Source: an uncultured Prochlorococcus sp. (GTDB lineage Bacteria; Cyanobacteriota; Cyanobacteriia; PCC-6307; Cyanobiaceae). From it: a stretch of DNA of 40,591 nucleotides. The stretch is taken from positions 1 to 40,591 of the forward strand of contig CACILY010000008.1 of the NCBI GenBank assembly GCA_902587615.1, given 5' to 3'. The position numbers and the translations under genes were made by a program. Of the stretch, positions 1 to 8,269 are shown piece after piece (within the stretch, counting starts at the first letter, position 1; every line of letters starts with the position of its first letter). The notes under the pieces are model-generated. The model had not been told where the DNA came from. It did no database searches and saw only the letters and a list, made by a program, of their open reading frames with translations.

Positions 1-87
1 CCCTATAGATGCTTGCCTTGTTTAAATTATTCGCAATTTCAAGAAGGAATTTAGTTATTTGTTTTATTTCTTTTCTTTTTCTTTCTA

Positions 88-1629
88 ATGGGATTAAGTA
101 CTTCAAATAACTATCGAAGTTCAGGGGTTTTGCTTCACCCATCTTCTTTGCCTAATAGTCCTATTTGTGGAGGTTTTGGAGCTCCCGCAAGACAGTGGTT
201 AAAATTACTGGCGGAAAATAAAATAGGTGTTTGGCAATTTTTGCCTTTAGCCCCTACCGATTCAACTGGTTCTCCATACAGCTCTCCCTCAGGATTTTCA
301 TATAACCCATGGTTTCTTGATGTAAATGATTTGGTAAATGAAGAATTTCTACCAATAAGTGTATTGGATGAAGTTCAAGAAATAAAGAACATTGAGAATT
401 CTAGGGTGGATTTTAAATTGGCAAATTTATGGAGTGAAAGATTAGGTGTTCTTTTGAGAGAGTCATGGGAATCACAAGAAAACAATAGGCATGTTCAATT
501 TCAATCTTGGTGTACCAAACAATTTTGGCTTGAAGACCATGCTTTATTTATGGAAATGAGACGTCAAAATAACAATCTTCCCTGGTGGGAATGGAACCTT
601 CCATTCGCTCAAAATAATACCAAAGAGATAAAACAGTGGAGTGTTAAGTATCAGAATAATTTATTGGAGCAGAAATTATTGCAATGGCATTTAGATAGAC
701 AATGGCAGTTATTAAAACAATTAGCAAAGGATTTAGGAGTTGTTCTTTTTGGTGATTTACCATTTTATGTATCAAGAGATAGTGTTGATGTATGGAGTAA
801 TCGGTCTCTTTTTTCAGTGCTTACAAATGGTGCATTGAAAATTCAGAGTGGCGTACCCCCCGATTATTTTTCTTCTACAGGACAACTTTGGGGTACTCCA
901 GTTTATCGTTGGAAGAAGCATCAAGTTACTAAGTATCAATGGTGGCGAAGTAGGTTTCATCGGCATTTAAATCAAGTTGATTTATTGCGAGTAGATCATT
1001 TTCGAGCATTTGATTCTTTTTGGGCAGTTCCTGGTCATAAAACAACTGCTGAAGATGGTTATTGGTCTCCTTCTCCTGGGTTAAAGCTTCTTAATTTATT
1101 AGAGAAGGATTTGGGAGGGAAATTACCATTAGTTGCTGAAGATCTTGGCGTAATAACTGATTCAGTAGAACGTCTTAGGGATTACTTTTCATTGCCAGGT
1201 ATGAAAATCCTCCAATTCGCCTTTGATGGGTCTTCAGAAAACCCTTATTTACCTGAGAATATTAGTGGCAATGAATGGATTGTTTATACAGGCACTCATG
1301 ATAATTCAACTGCAACTGGTTGGTGGAATGAAATTGACGATGATGTGAAAAAACGTGTATTAGAAAGAGTCAATTCCGCAGACGACTTTCTTCCCTGGAA
1401 CTTTATTAAAATGGGTCTCGAAACAGATGCTCGTCTATTTATTTGTCCTTTGCAAGACTTACTCGGTTTAGATAATAAGGCCCGTTTAAATAGACCAGGG
1501 ACTATAGAAAATAATTGGGATTGGCGAATGAAACCATTTGATAAAAGCTTGTCTGACGCATTAAATGAATATAGTCAATTAGCGATTAATTCTAAACGTT
1601 CTTTTGAAGATGCAATTAAACTTATTTAA
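88..1629 (+). CDS. malQ: 4-alpha-glucanotransferase (amylomaltase, GH77)
   Basis: This enzyme transfers alpha-1,4-glucan segments between maltooligosaccharides, and in cyanobacteria it works in glycogen turnover in the cytoplasm. The 513-residue length is normal for bacterial GH77. All three expected acidic residues are visible: the nucleophile D303 in the RVDHFRAFDSF block, the acid/base E351 in VAEDLG, and D405 in YTGTHDNST. The N-terminal block with GVLLHPSSLP is also typical. The ATG at 88 follows a strongly pyrimidine-rich leader (about 58-86) with no purine-rich ribosome binding site, as is common in this group. The gene converges on the HTH gene on the other strand, and a dyad between them may terminate transcription. 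Function is known from the family; the catalytic residues are seen directly. Confidence 0.97.
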   Translation: MGLSTSNNYRSSGVLLHPSSLPNSPICGGFGAPARQWLKLLAENKIGVWQFLPLAPTDSTGSPYSSPSGFSYNPWFLDVNDLVNEEFLPISVLDEVQEIKNIENSRVDFKLANLWSERLGVLLRESWESQENNRHVQFQSWCTKQFWLEDHALFMEMRRQNNNLPWWEWNLPFAQNNTKEIKQWSVKYQNNLLEQKLLQWHLDRQWQLLKQLAKDLGVVLFGDLPFYVSRDSVDVWSNRSLFSVLTNGALKIQSGVPPDYFSSTGQLWGTPVYRWKKHQVTKYQWWRSRFHRHLNQVDLLRVDHFRAFDSFWAVPGHKTTAEDGYWSPSPGLKLLNLLEKDLGGKLPLVAEDLGVITDSVERLRDYFSLPGMKILQFAFDGSSENPYLPENISGNEWIVYTGTHDNSTATGWWNEIDDDVKKRVLERVNSADDFLPWNFIKMGLETDARLFICPLQDLLGLDNKARLNRPGTIENNWDWRMKPFDKSLSDALNEYSQLAINSKRSFEDAIKLI

Positions 1630-1636
1630 AAAAATC

Positions 1637-1682
1637 TCCAATTCTTAACTTTCTGATTTGATAGCAGGTAAGTTTAATTGGA
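1637..1682. terminator. Dyad between convergent malQ and HTH gene, probable terminator
   Basis: The 7-base arm TCCAATT (1637-1643) pairs with AATTGGA (1676-1682). Inside it AACTT (1647-1651) pairs with AAGTT (1670-1674). Read on the minus strand, the hairpin is followed at once by GATTTTTTT, the layout of an intrinsic terminator for the HTH gene. On the plus strand the downstream sequence is only mildly T-rich. The right arm overlaps the last codons of the HTH gene. Confidence 0.5.
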
Positions 1683-2222
1683 TTCTTTAATTGATGTTGA
1701 TTTGGCCTCTCCTGTGTTGTTTGGATTTAAGATAATATTGCTTTCTTTCAAAGGCTGACTATTTAGAGAATTTATTTTAATTAGATATTCTTGATATCTA
1801 TTTAGTGTAATTATGCAAAAAAACATAAACGTAATATAAATAATGCTTCCTTGCCAAGAGCTGAAAATATTAAGATTACCAGGTGCAAAAAACTTAGATT
1901 TTTGGATCTTTTTAGGATCATTTGATTTTATAAGAATACTATCTAGGGCTTTAGTTTGTAAGCTTAGTTCATTCTCTAGGATGTTAAGCATTCTTTTAAG
2001 ATAGGTCTTTTCTGGCAACTTATCAATCCATCCCTTCTCAATTGCTTCTATAACTCTTACTGAGATCTTTGTCCTTTGCGAAAGACTCTTTCTAGTTATT
2101 CTAGACTTGATTCTTTGATTCCTAAATAATTTACAAGCCTCTAAATATTGATCTTCTTTATCGGGATTTACCCCACTAGTACTTGACTTAGAATTCTTCT
2201 TTACAAAGTTAATAATAAACAT
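1674..2222 (-). CDS. Membrane-anchored helix-turn-helix protein, RodZ-like
   Basis: The 182-residue protein has an N-terminal Cro/RodZ-like helix-turn-helix (about residues 29-82, with RKSLSQRTKISVRVIEAIEKG). A charged linker follows, then one predicted membrane span at about 124-141, and a short polar tail. This is the plan of RodZ-type proteins, which link the MreB cytoskeleton to the membrane. The tail here (about 40 residues) is too short for the beta domain of E. coli RodZ. It could instead be a membrane-tethered DNA-binding regulator. It lies 10 bases downstream of the pseudouridine synthase gene and is probably cotranscribed with it. The architecture is clear; the role is uncertain. 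Confidence 0.8.
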   Translation of the reverse strand: MFIINFVKKNSKSSTSGVNPDKEDQYLEACKLFRNQRIKSRITRKSLSQRTKISVRVIEAIEKGWIDKLPEKTYLKRMLNILENELSLQTKALDSILIKSNDPKKIQKSKFFAPGNLNIFSSWQGSIIYITFMFFCIITLNRYQEYLIKINSLNSQPLKESNIILNPNNTGEAKSTSIKESN

Positions 2223-2232
2223 AGAATCTTAT

Positions 2233-2958
2233 TTATAATGTTTGTATAGATGTTAAGAACTTACCCCACTCGCTCTTATTAACATTCCTCCAATCTCCTT
2301 CTTTAAGAGAACCTAGATGTATATCTGCAATTGAAATACGTTTCAAATCTATTACTGGATGACCTATATATTCGGCCATTTTTCGTATTTGTCTATTTCT
2401 ACCTTCTCTTAAAGTTACCCTGATTAAAGTCTTATTATCCGAGATTTGGATACGCTCAACTTCTGCCTTACCAGTTTTCTTACTTTCAATATATATACCA
2501 TTTTTCCATGAATTAATTGCTTTCTCTGATGGTATGCCCTTGAGCCAAACATAATAACTTTTTGCGTGAGAATATTTTGGGTGGGTAAGTTTTAGTGTTA
2601 ATTCACCATGATTTGTTAATAAAAGTGCACCTCTACTATCTTTATCTAGTCTTCCTATTGGATGCAGGCCTTCCCTAAGAGATTTTGGCAATAGATTAAA
2701 TACAGTTTTCCTACCATATTCATCATTACAGCTTGATATAAAACCTATCGGCTTATTTAACAAAATTACTTTGATTTCCTTTGTCCTTTTTATTAAAGTG
2801 CCGTCTACTTGAATTTCATCAACAATTGGATCAGCTTTATCACCTACTGTAGCTACCTTCCCATTGATTTTTACACGACCTTCTGTTAATAAGACCTCGG
2901 CCGCTCTTCTTGAAGATATGCCTGCAGATGAAATTATTTTTTGCAACCTTTGTTTCAT
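2233..2958 (-). CDS. RsuA/RluB-family rRNA pseudouridine synthase
   Basis: The enzyme isomerises a specific uridine in ribosomal RNA to pseudouridine. The N-terminal S4 RNA-binding domain (about residues 1-60) has the pattern LQKIISSAGISSRRAAE followed by GRVKINGK. The catalytic segment HPIGRLDKDSRGALLLTN carries the catalytic Asp D105, and a GRNRQIRKM block follows near residue 185. The 241-residue length fits the family. S4-containing RsuA-type enzymes may act on 16S or 23S rRNA (RsuA, RluB, RluE), and the sequence alone does not settle which. The N-terminal pattern looks closest to RluB. The gene probably shares a transcript with the HTH gene downstream. Confidence 0.92.
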   Translation of the reverse strand: MKQRLQKIISSAGISSRRAAEVLLTEGRVKINGKVATVGDKADPIVDEIQVDGTLIKRTKEIKVILLNKPIGFISSCNDEYGRKTVFNLLPKSLREGLHPIGRLDKDSRGALLLTNHGELTLKLTHPKYSHAKSYYVWLKGIPSEKAINSWKNGIYIESKKTGKAEVERIQISDNKTLIRVTLREGRNRQIRKMAEYIGHPVIDLKRISIADIHLGSLKEGDWRNVNKSEWGKFLTSIQTL

Positions 2959-3040
2959 CAGTTAATTAGGTAAGTCCGTTCTTTGTTTTTCTTGATATTT
3001 CAATCATTAGAAGATGTTTCTGGTACTTGTGAAATCCAAA

Positions 3041-3451
3041 CTATAGAAAATCATCTATTTCCTTAATCTCCCCAGATTCTAATTGTCTCATTAAATCTTT
3101 AACAGCTCTCCACATTGTAATTCCAAACAAAAGGGAGTTTAATATTGAAAATATAAGTGATCCGATTAATGAGAAATTAAATATTTGAAGAGCACTAGTG
3201 AAAACAAATGTAAGACCTATAAAAAAACTACTCCAACTACTAAGTGCAGTTGGAGTCGCTAGTGGTAATGGGGATATTTTGTTTGTTTCCCAGGCCTTAA
3301 GCTTTTCCCTCATTATATAGGCGAATACTAGTCCGCTAAATAACGAGATGAATATTCCAAAGCCTAGCAATATAAAAAGAAAATTTGTTTCAGGATAGAT
3401 ATTGTTATAAGGAATGGCTTCATTTAGCGTTGATATGGTTTTGTTGATCAT
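3041..3451 (-). CDS. Conserved small membrane protein of unknown function
   Basis: I do not recognise a characterised family. The 136-residue protein has three likely membrane spans (about 24-47, 75-91 and 94-113) joined by a basic loop with MREKLKAWETNK, and ends in an acidic tail EIKEIDDFL. It lies between the AarF-type kinase and the pseudouridine synthase on the same strand. The start codon follows an AGGA ribosome binding site, and just before that is a perfect 14-base palindrome (see separate entry). It is likely a thylakoid or plasma membrane protein restricted to cyanobacteria, but that is inference. Confidence 0.75.
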   Translation of the reverse strand: MINKTISTLNEAIPYNNIYPETNFLFILLGFGIFISLFSGLVFAYIMREKLKAWETNKISPLPLATPTALSSWSSFFIGLTFVFTSALQIFNFSLIGSLIFSILNSLLFGITMWRAVKDLMRQLESGEIKEIDDFL

Positions 3452-3459
3452 TCCTAAAC

Positions 3460-3473
3460 AGTCAGATCTGACT
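3460..3473. promoter_or_regulatory. Perfect 14-base palindrome next to the ribosome binding site
   Basis: AGTCAGATCTGACT is its own reverse complement. It lies between the stop of the aarF-like gene and the start of the small membrane protein, ending 8 bases before that ATG and directly before its AGGA. It is richer in G and C than its surroundings. It could be an operator, or in mRNA a 5-bp hairpin with a GATC loop beside the ribosome binding site. No T-run follows it on the minus strand, so a terminator is unlikely. Confidence 0.35.
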
Positions 3474-3506
3474 AGTATTTTATTGTATTATAGAGATTAT
3501 TCTTTT

Positions 3507-5156
3507 CTATGTTGAAAAAATGGGATTTAGGTTTTTTATTATCCCATAACCTATTGTGGCTGGTTTGAATTTAGTTTTTATTAATTTTAGTAATTCTTTC
3601 ATTTCTTTAGTATTTAGCTTTTCGTCTTTAACAAGACTCATTAATAGATTCTTCCTTATCAAAGCACCTTTCTTTCCTGCTAAAAGTTTAAGACCAGCTT
3701 CTGCTACTGGGAACAGCTCTTTCCCTGGAACTTTTGAATCTTCAATTAAGATATCTAATAGATTCTCTATTCTATCTACTCTTAAATTATTCTCTTTGTC
3801 AAAGATGACACGTGAGAGTAAATTTATTATCTCGTTATCATCAGAAGTTAACAACCTCTTTGCTACATATGGATAAGCAAGATTTACGATCTGGAAGTCT
3901 GAATCAAGACTCAAAGCCAATCCTTCTTGACTAACAACTGCCCTTATAATTAAAGCAAACCTTGCAGGTACTCTAAAAGGATAATTAAACATTAATTCGG
4001 AGAATTGATTTGTTATCTCTTTGAAATTAAAAGACCCAACATTCTTTTTTAGAGCACCGCCTAAAACCTCTTTAAGAACAGGAGCAATTATTCTTAAGTC
4101 TTGCTCTGCTTTTAGAAAACCTAATTGTTGAAAGTTCTTTGCTAATAAATCAAAATCATCATTAATTAGATTAACAATTGCTTCAGTAAGTGTAATCCTG
4201 TCACTATTGGAAATTGAATCCATCATGCCAAAATCAACATAGGCTAAATGCCCCATTTCACCTGTATTACCTTTTAGGGCAAACATGTTTCCAGGGTGAG
4301 GATCTGCATGGAAATATCCAAATTCTAAAAGCTGTTTGATACCACTTATTACTCCAGTCCGTATTATTGAAGTAGGGTTTATATCATTTTCTAATAATTT
4401 AACTTTTTCTTTTACCTTTATTCCATCAATCCAACTTGTTGAGATTATTCTTTTTGAGGATATTTGATGTTCAACTTTTGGAATAGTTACTGTGGGGTTT
4501 TGATCGAAAAGTTTTGCAAAATTCTCTGCATTTTCAGCTTCTTTTTTGTAATCTATTTCTTCAAATAGACTTTTTCCAAATTCATCAATTATTTCCCCTA
4601 GACCAACTCCTAGGTTTAAGGGAAGTAAAGGTCCTCCTATTACTGCAAGAATCTTTATTATTACGATATCTCTTTTGATAATGAATTCTAAGTTTGGTCT
4701 TTGTATTTTTACAGCTACCCAATCACCATTTATACTTTTTGCTTTGTAAACCTGGCCTAAGCTAGCAGAAGCTATTGGTTTATTAGGAAAATATTTAAAT
4801 ATTTTATTTAAATCAGTCTCTATTTCTTCTTTAAGAATACTAATTGCCTTTTCATGTTCAAAAGGAGGTAGATTATCTTGGAGATTTGTTAGTTCTTCAA
4901 GCCAATCTTTTCTAACAAGGTCAGGTCTTGTAGATAAAGCTTGCCCTATTTTTATAAAGCATGGCCCTAAACTTGTAAGTGTATTTAATAATTTCTTAGC
5001 TAATTTTCTCTGTATTTCTGCATCATTACTTGAGCCTTGTAAGATCAGGTTAATTGTTAGAAATATGAGTGAAGAAAGAATTTCAACAATTCTGGGGATC
5101 CAAACCCATGGTCTTAAAAATAACCATAGAAGATCTCTTTTAAAGTCGTATCTCAT
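3507..5156 (-). CDS. ABC1/AarF/UbiB-family atypical protein kinase
   Basis: These kinase-like ATPases support quinone or prenyl-lipid metabolism in bacteria, mitochondria and plastids. Family signatures are intact: the KxGQ motif K69-Q72 in FIKIGQALSTRPDL, the Ala-rich nucleotide loop ASLGQVYKA (131-139), the Lys of VAVK at 150, the catalytic loop DPHPGN (285-290) and the metal-binding DFG (308-310). A hydrophobic stretch near residues 8-40 may attach it to the membrane. Length 549 fits cyanobacterial members, which are present in several copies per genome. Without a comparison the paralogue, and so the exact substrate, cannot be named. It is divergent from the decarboxylase gene, with 101 bases between the start codons. 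Confidence 0.92.
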   Translation of the reverse strand: MRYDFKRDLLWLFLRPWVWIPRIVEILSSLIFLTINLILQGSSNDAEIQRKLAKKLLNTLTSLGPCFIKIGQALSTRPDLVRKDWLEELTNLQDNLPPFEHEKAISILKEEIETDLNKIFKYFPNKPIASASLGQVYKAKSINGDWVAVKIQRPNLEFIIKRDIVIIKILAVIGGPLLPLNLGVGLGEIIDEFGKSLFEEIDYKKEAENAENFAKLFDQNPTVTIPKVEHQISSKRIISTSWIDGIKVKEKVKLLENDINPTSIIRTGVISGIKQLLEFGYFHADPHPGNMFALKGNTGEMGHLAYVDFGMMDSISNSDRITLTEAIVNLINDDFDLLAKNFQQLGFLKAEQDLRIIAPVLKEVLGGALKKNVGSFNFKEITNQFSELMFNYPFRVPARFALIIRAVVSQEGLALSLDSDFQIVNLAYPYVAKRLLTSDDNEIINLLSRVIFDKENNLRVDRIENLLDILIEDSKVPGKELFPVAEAGLKLLAGKKGALIRKNLLMSLVKDEKLNTKEMKELLKLIKTKFKPATIGYGIIKNLNPIFST

Positions 5157-5257
5157 TTTCTTACTTTAAAATTCTGAATAGAAAATATTTATTTGGGATG
5201 TTCAACTAATTCAATTGTATTTTATAAGCAACTCTTGGGTGAATAGCAGATAATTTT

Positions 5258-6652
5258 ATGTCGCTTGCAAGGTTCTTAACTTCCTATAGGGGAAGATCTC
5301 TCTTTTTACCCGCCCATCTGAGAGGAAAGGCTTTACCAAATGATTTGAAAAACTTATTAAGAGCCAGCCCAGGTATCTGGGATTTACCTGAACTTATTGA
5401 ATTTGGGGGCCCTCTTATAGAAAGTGGTGCAGTCGCTAATAGTCAAAGACATGTTGCTTTGAGAATTGGTGCTAAACGAGGTTGGTATGGAGTAAATGGA
5501 GCAACTGGTCTTTTGCAAGCTGGTCTTTTGGCAATAGCTAAACCTAATGAAGCTGTTTTAATGCCAAGAAATGTTCATAAGAGCATTATTCATGCTTGTT
5601 TATTAGGAGAAATCACCCCGGTCTTCTTTGATTTGCCATTTATGGCTGATCGTGGTCATTATCTGCCTGCTGATATTAATTGGTTTAAAAATATCCTTAA
5701 TGAAATAAATGAATTTGATCAAGATATAGTTGCTGCTGTTTTAGTTAATCCCTTTTACCAAGGCTATTCCACAGATCTTTCTGATTTTATAAATCAATTG
5801 CATGGAAGGGGATTACCTGTATTAGTTGACGAAGCTCATGGAACACATTTTTGTGCTGATATAGATGAATTACCTGTATCAGCTTTAAAATGCGGTGCTG
5901 ATTTGGTTGTTCATTCCTTGCACAAGTCTGCAGCAGGCTTAGCTCAAACCGCGGCAATCTGGTTGCAAGGAGACCTTATAGATCCTATTGCAATCGAAAG
6001 GAGTATTGCTGTATTTCAAACAACAAGTCCTAGTTCTTTATTATTAGCTTCTTGTGAAAGTAGTTTAGAACAAATGTTAAGTGTGAGTGGACGAAAAAAA
6101 CTTATTAATTGCATTAATAATGCGAAGGAAACTTTCTTTCGACTCTCCCAAAAAGGTTTGCCATTAATCAAAAATCAGGATCCTTTAAGATTAATTTTGC
6201 ATACTGCTAAGTATGGATTAAATGGACTTGAGGTAGATGAATGGATGATTTCTAAAGGTATAACGGCAGAACTTCCAGAACCTGGATGCCTAACTTTTTG
6301 TTTGGGGTTGGCTTCCCATAAAGGACTAGTGAAAGCCATTGAAAGTAATTGGAACAAATTTTTATCAACTGCTCCTCAAGCATTAATGTCTACTTCTTTT
6401 GCAAGCCCTCCATTTGATCTATTAATGAAACCGACAATTTCTTCCAGTAATGCTTGGCGATCAGACTCAAAAACAATATCTTTGTTCAATTCCTATGAAA
6501 GGATATCTGCAGACCTGATATCTCCTTATCCGCCTGGCGTCCCAATGATTATTCCAGGAGACAAATTGGATAAGAATAAGGTTGATTGGTTGATTGAGCA
6601 AAAATCATTATGGAGTGATCAAATTCCTTCTTGTATTAGAGTAATGGTTTGA
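5258..6652 (+). CDS. Orn/Lys/Arg decarboxylase family protein (PLP, fold type I)
   Basis: This is a PLP-dependent amino-acid decarboxylase of the group that makes polyamines or cadaverine from arginine, lysine or ornithine. Visible hallmarks are the NGATG phosphate-binding loop (80-84), the DEAHG segment whose Asp contacts the PLP ring (191-195), and the Schiff-base lysine K223 in HSLHKSAAG. At 464 residues it is the short form, like the Bacillus SpeA/YaaO type, without the N-terminal wing domain of E. coli enzymes. Substrate choice cannot be read safely from sequence. It is followed by cdsA after 93 bases that hold a possible terminator. Confidence 0.88.
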   Translation: MSLARFLTSYRGRSLFLPAHLRGKALPNDLKNLLRASPGIWDLPELIEFGGPLIESGAVANSQRHVALRIGAKRGWYGVNGATGLLQAGLLAIAKPNEAVLMPRNVHKSIIHACLLGEITPVFFDLPFMADRGHYLPADINWFKNILNEINEFDQDIVAAVLVNPFYQGYSTDLSDFINQLHGRGLPVLVDEAHGTHFCADIDELPVSALKCGADLVVHSLHKSAAGLAQTAAIWLQGDLIDPIAIERSIAVFQTTSPSSLLLASCESSLEQMLSVSGRKKLINCINNAKETFFRLSQKGLPLIKNQDPLRLILHTAKYGLNGLEVDEWMISKGITAELPEPGCLTFCLGLASHKGLVKAIESNWNKFLSTAPQALMSTSFASPPFDLLMKPTISSSNAWRSDSKTISLFNSYERISADLISPYPPGVPMIIPGDKLDKNKVDWLIEQKSLWSDQIPSCIRVMV

Positions 6653-6660
6653 TTTTTGCA

Positions 6661-6697
6661 AAGTCCTTTTATATGGTTTAATCTTTCTAAAGGAGTT
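6661..6697 (+). terminator. Possible terminator after the decarboxylase gene
   Basis: TCCTTT (6664-6669) pairs with AAAGGA (6689-6694), and the outer AA/TT pair extends it across a G-G mismatch. The loop is about 19 bases, and a T-rich stretch (ATTTGTTCTTAT) follows. It is weak by thermodynamic standards but lies where a terminator is expected. Confidence 0.3.
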
Positions 6698-6745
6698 ATT
6701 TGTTCTTATATATATCTTTCAATGTCCTTTTTTCTCTAACTCAAG

Positions 6746-7633
6746 ATGTTCACTAGTGTTATAAATAAAAGAATAATTAGCGGTTTGGCTGCTGGTCTGT
6801 TTGGCTTACTAATTATCATTTTTGGTGGTTGGTATTTTACTATTTCAGTCGGTTTAATAGTTCATCTTGCTTTGCTTGAGTTTTTTCGTATGGCTGAATT
6901 TACAGGTATTAGACCTGCTACTAAAACAACATTAGTAGCATGTCAAATTCTTCTTTTAACGACTCAATTAAGCTTGGACGGGATTGTATCTAATAATCTT
7001 TCTGCAGCAGTATTACCTCTTTCAGGCGCAGCAATTTGCTGTTGGCTATTACTTCAGCCTATGACTGGATCTATTGCAGATATTGCAGCTTCTATTTTTG
7101 GATTATTTTATTTAGGCTTTTTACCAAGCCACTGGTTAAAGTTAAGAAATTTAAATGAAATAGATTTATTGCAAACGTTACATTCCTTTCAATTGAATTT
7201 TAGACCAGATTTTGGTTTTGGAATGCAAGTTACATTGATTTCTTGCTTAATCATTGTTGCATTTGATATTGGATCTTATGTTTTTGGTAGAAAGTTTGGT
7301 CGTAATCAACTCTCACCGATTTCACCTGCTAAAACAATAGAAGGAGTGATTGGCGGCTTCCTTTCTTCCCTTTGTGTTGGAATGCTTTGTGCATCTCTTT
7401 GCCATTGGAACCTTTCTCTTTTAGTAGGATTTTTACTGGGTTTTTTAGTTGCTTTATTTTCTTTGGTTGGTGATTTAATTGAGTCCATGATGAAAAGAGA
7501 CGCTGGATTAAAAGATTCTGGAAATGTTTTACCAGGTCACGGGGGTATCCTCGATAGAATTGATAGTTATCTGTTTACTCCTGTAATTGTGTATTATTTC
7601 AGTATTCTCATATTCCCTTTGATTTATAATTGA
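6746..7633 (+). CDS. cdsA: Phosphatidate cytidylyltransferase (CDP-diglyceride synthase)
   Basis: CdsA is an integral membrane enzyme that makes CDP-diacylglycerol from CTP and phosphatidic acid, the branch point to phosphatidylglycerol, which thylakoids need. The C-terminal CDS signature is complete at about residues 246-273: S-x-x-K-R-D, then LKDSGNVLPGHGGILDRID. Multiple hydrophobic spans cover the rest of the 295 residues, and the segment SPAKTIEGVIGG near residue 193 is also typical. It is convergent with the DUF2993 gene, with only 14 bases between the two stops. A plsC-type gene for the preceding pathway step lies at the far right of the window. Confidence 0.96.
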   Translation: MFTSVINKRIISGLAAGLFGLLIIIFGGWYFTISVGLIVHLALLEFFRMAEFTGIRPATKTTLVACQILLLTTQLSLDGIVSNNLSAAVLPLSGAAICCWLLLQPMTGSIADIAASIFGLFYLGFLPSHWLKLRNLNEIDLLQTLHSFQLNFRPDFGFGMQVTLISCLIIVAFDIGSYVFGRKFGRNQLSPISPAKTIEGVIGGFLSSLCVGMLCASLCHWNLSLLVGFLLGFLVALFSLVGDLIESMMKRDAGLKDSGNVLPGHGGILDRIDSYLFTPVIVYYFSILIFPLIYN

Positions 7634-7647
7634 GTTGATTAATCCTT

Positions 7648-8259
7648 TTAAGTTTTGATTATTGAGTTAGCAGTAATTAATAGCATTCCAGATTTTACTG
7701 ATGCTTCATGAATATAAATAGCATCTTCCATTGGTAAGGTTAAATTTTTGAGAGATTTTGTATCTAGAATAATTAGTTTCCCGGAATTTGCTTTAACGGT
7801 TAATTTTATTTCTTTATTACAGTTCTCGGTTTTGTCTGTTCCAATTATATGAATAAAATCATCCTCAATACTTATGGACTGGAGCTTTTCAACTCCTATT
7901 AATTCTTTAGTAAGTAAAACTCCTATCCACTTCCAACTCTTATGAAAAAGTATTTTTCTTAGACATTCTTCATCTAGTCTGATATTACCTTCGATAGTAA
8001 AATCATTTTTAATATTTAAATATCTCTTTTGTAGGTTTATCTCGATATTAATGGGAGCACTTTCTATTTCTGCATAGTCAATATAGATGTCATTCAAATT
8101 AATTTTCTCAGCTACTACTTTAATACTTGGAAGTTTACCTCTGAAAATTTCATTGTTCAAATATTTAAGTACAACCTCTATTCTATCAATCTTTTTGCAG
8201 CGAGTCTTTATCCATAATTTAAGTAGACTTTCAATTATTTTCTTAAGTGATTCATTCAT
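7648..8259 (-). CDS. DUF2993 (LmeA-like) protein
   Basis: The 203-residue protein shows the pattern of the DUF2993/LmeA family: an N-terminal helix, then alternating amphipathic strands (for example IEVVLKYLNNEIFRGKLPSI) with a repeated I-x-L/I-x-I character. LmeA proteins of actinobacteria bind phospholipids at the cell envelope. In cyanobacteria the family is common and mostly uncharacterised. I see no convincing signal peptide or catalytic motif. It sits 10 bases downstream of the alpha/beta hydrolase gene and is probably translated from the same transcript. Family assignment is from overall pattern, so only moderately sure. Confidence 0.7.
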   Translation of the reverse strand: MNESLKKIIESLLKLWIKTRCKKIDRIEVVLKYLNNEIFRGKLPSIKVVAEKINLNDIYIDYAEIESAPINIEINLQKRYLNIKNDFTIEGNIRLDEECLRKILFHKSWKWIGVLLTKELIGVEKLQSISIEDDFIHIIGTDKTENCNKEIKLTVKANSGKLIILDTKSLKNLTLPMEDAIYIHEASVKSGMLLITANSIIKT

Positions 8260-8269
8260 TTCTATGAGT

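Noticed and set aside
1-87. Two frames are open at the left edge (one ends with TAA at 23-25, one with TAG at 52-54) and could be the tail of an upstream gene
   Set aside because: Too few codons to recognise a product or choose between the frames; a gene tail is possible but cannot be supported.
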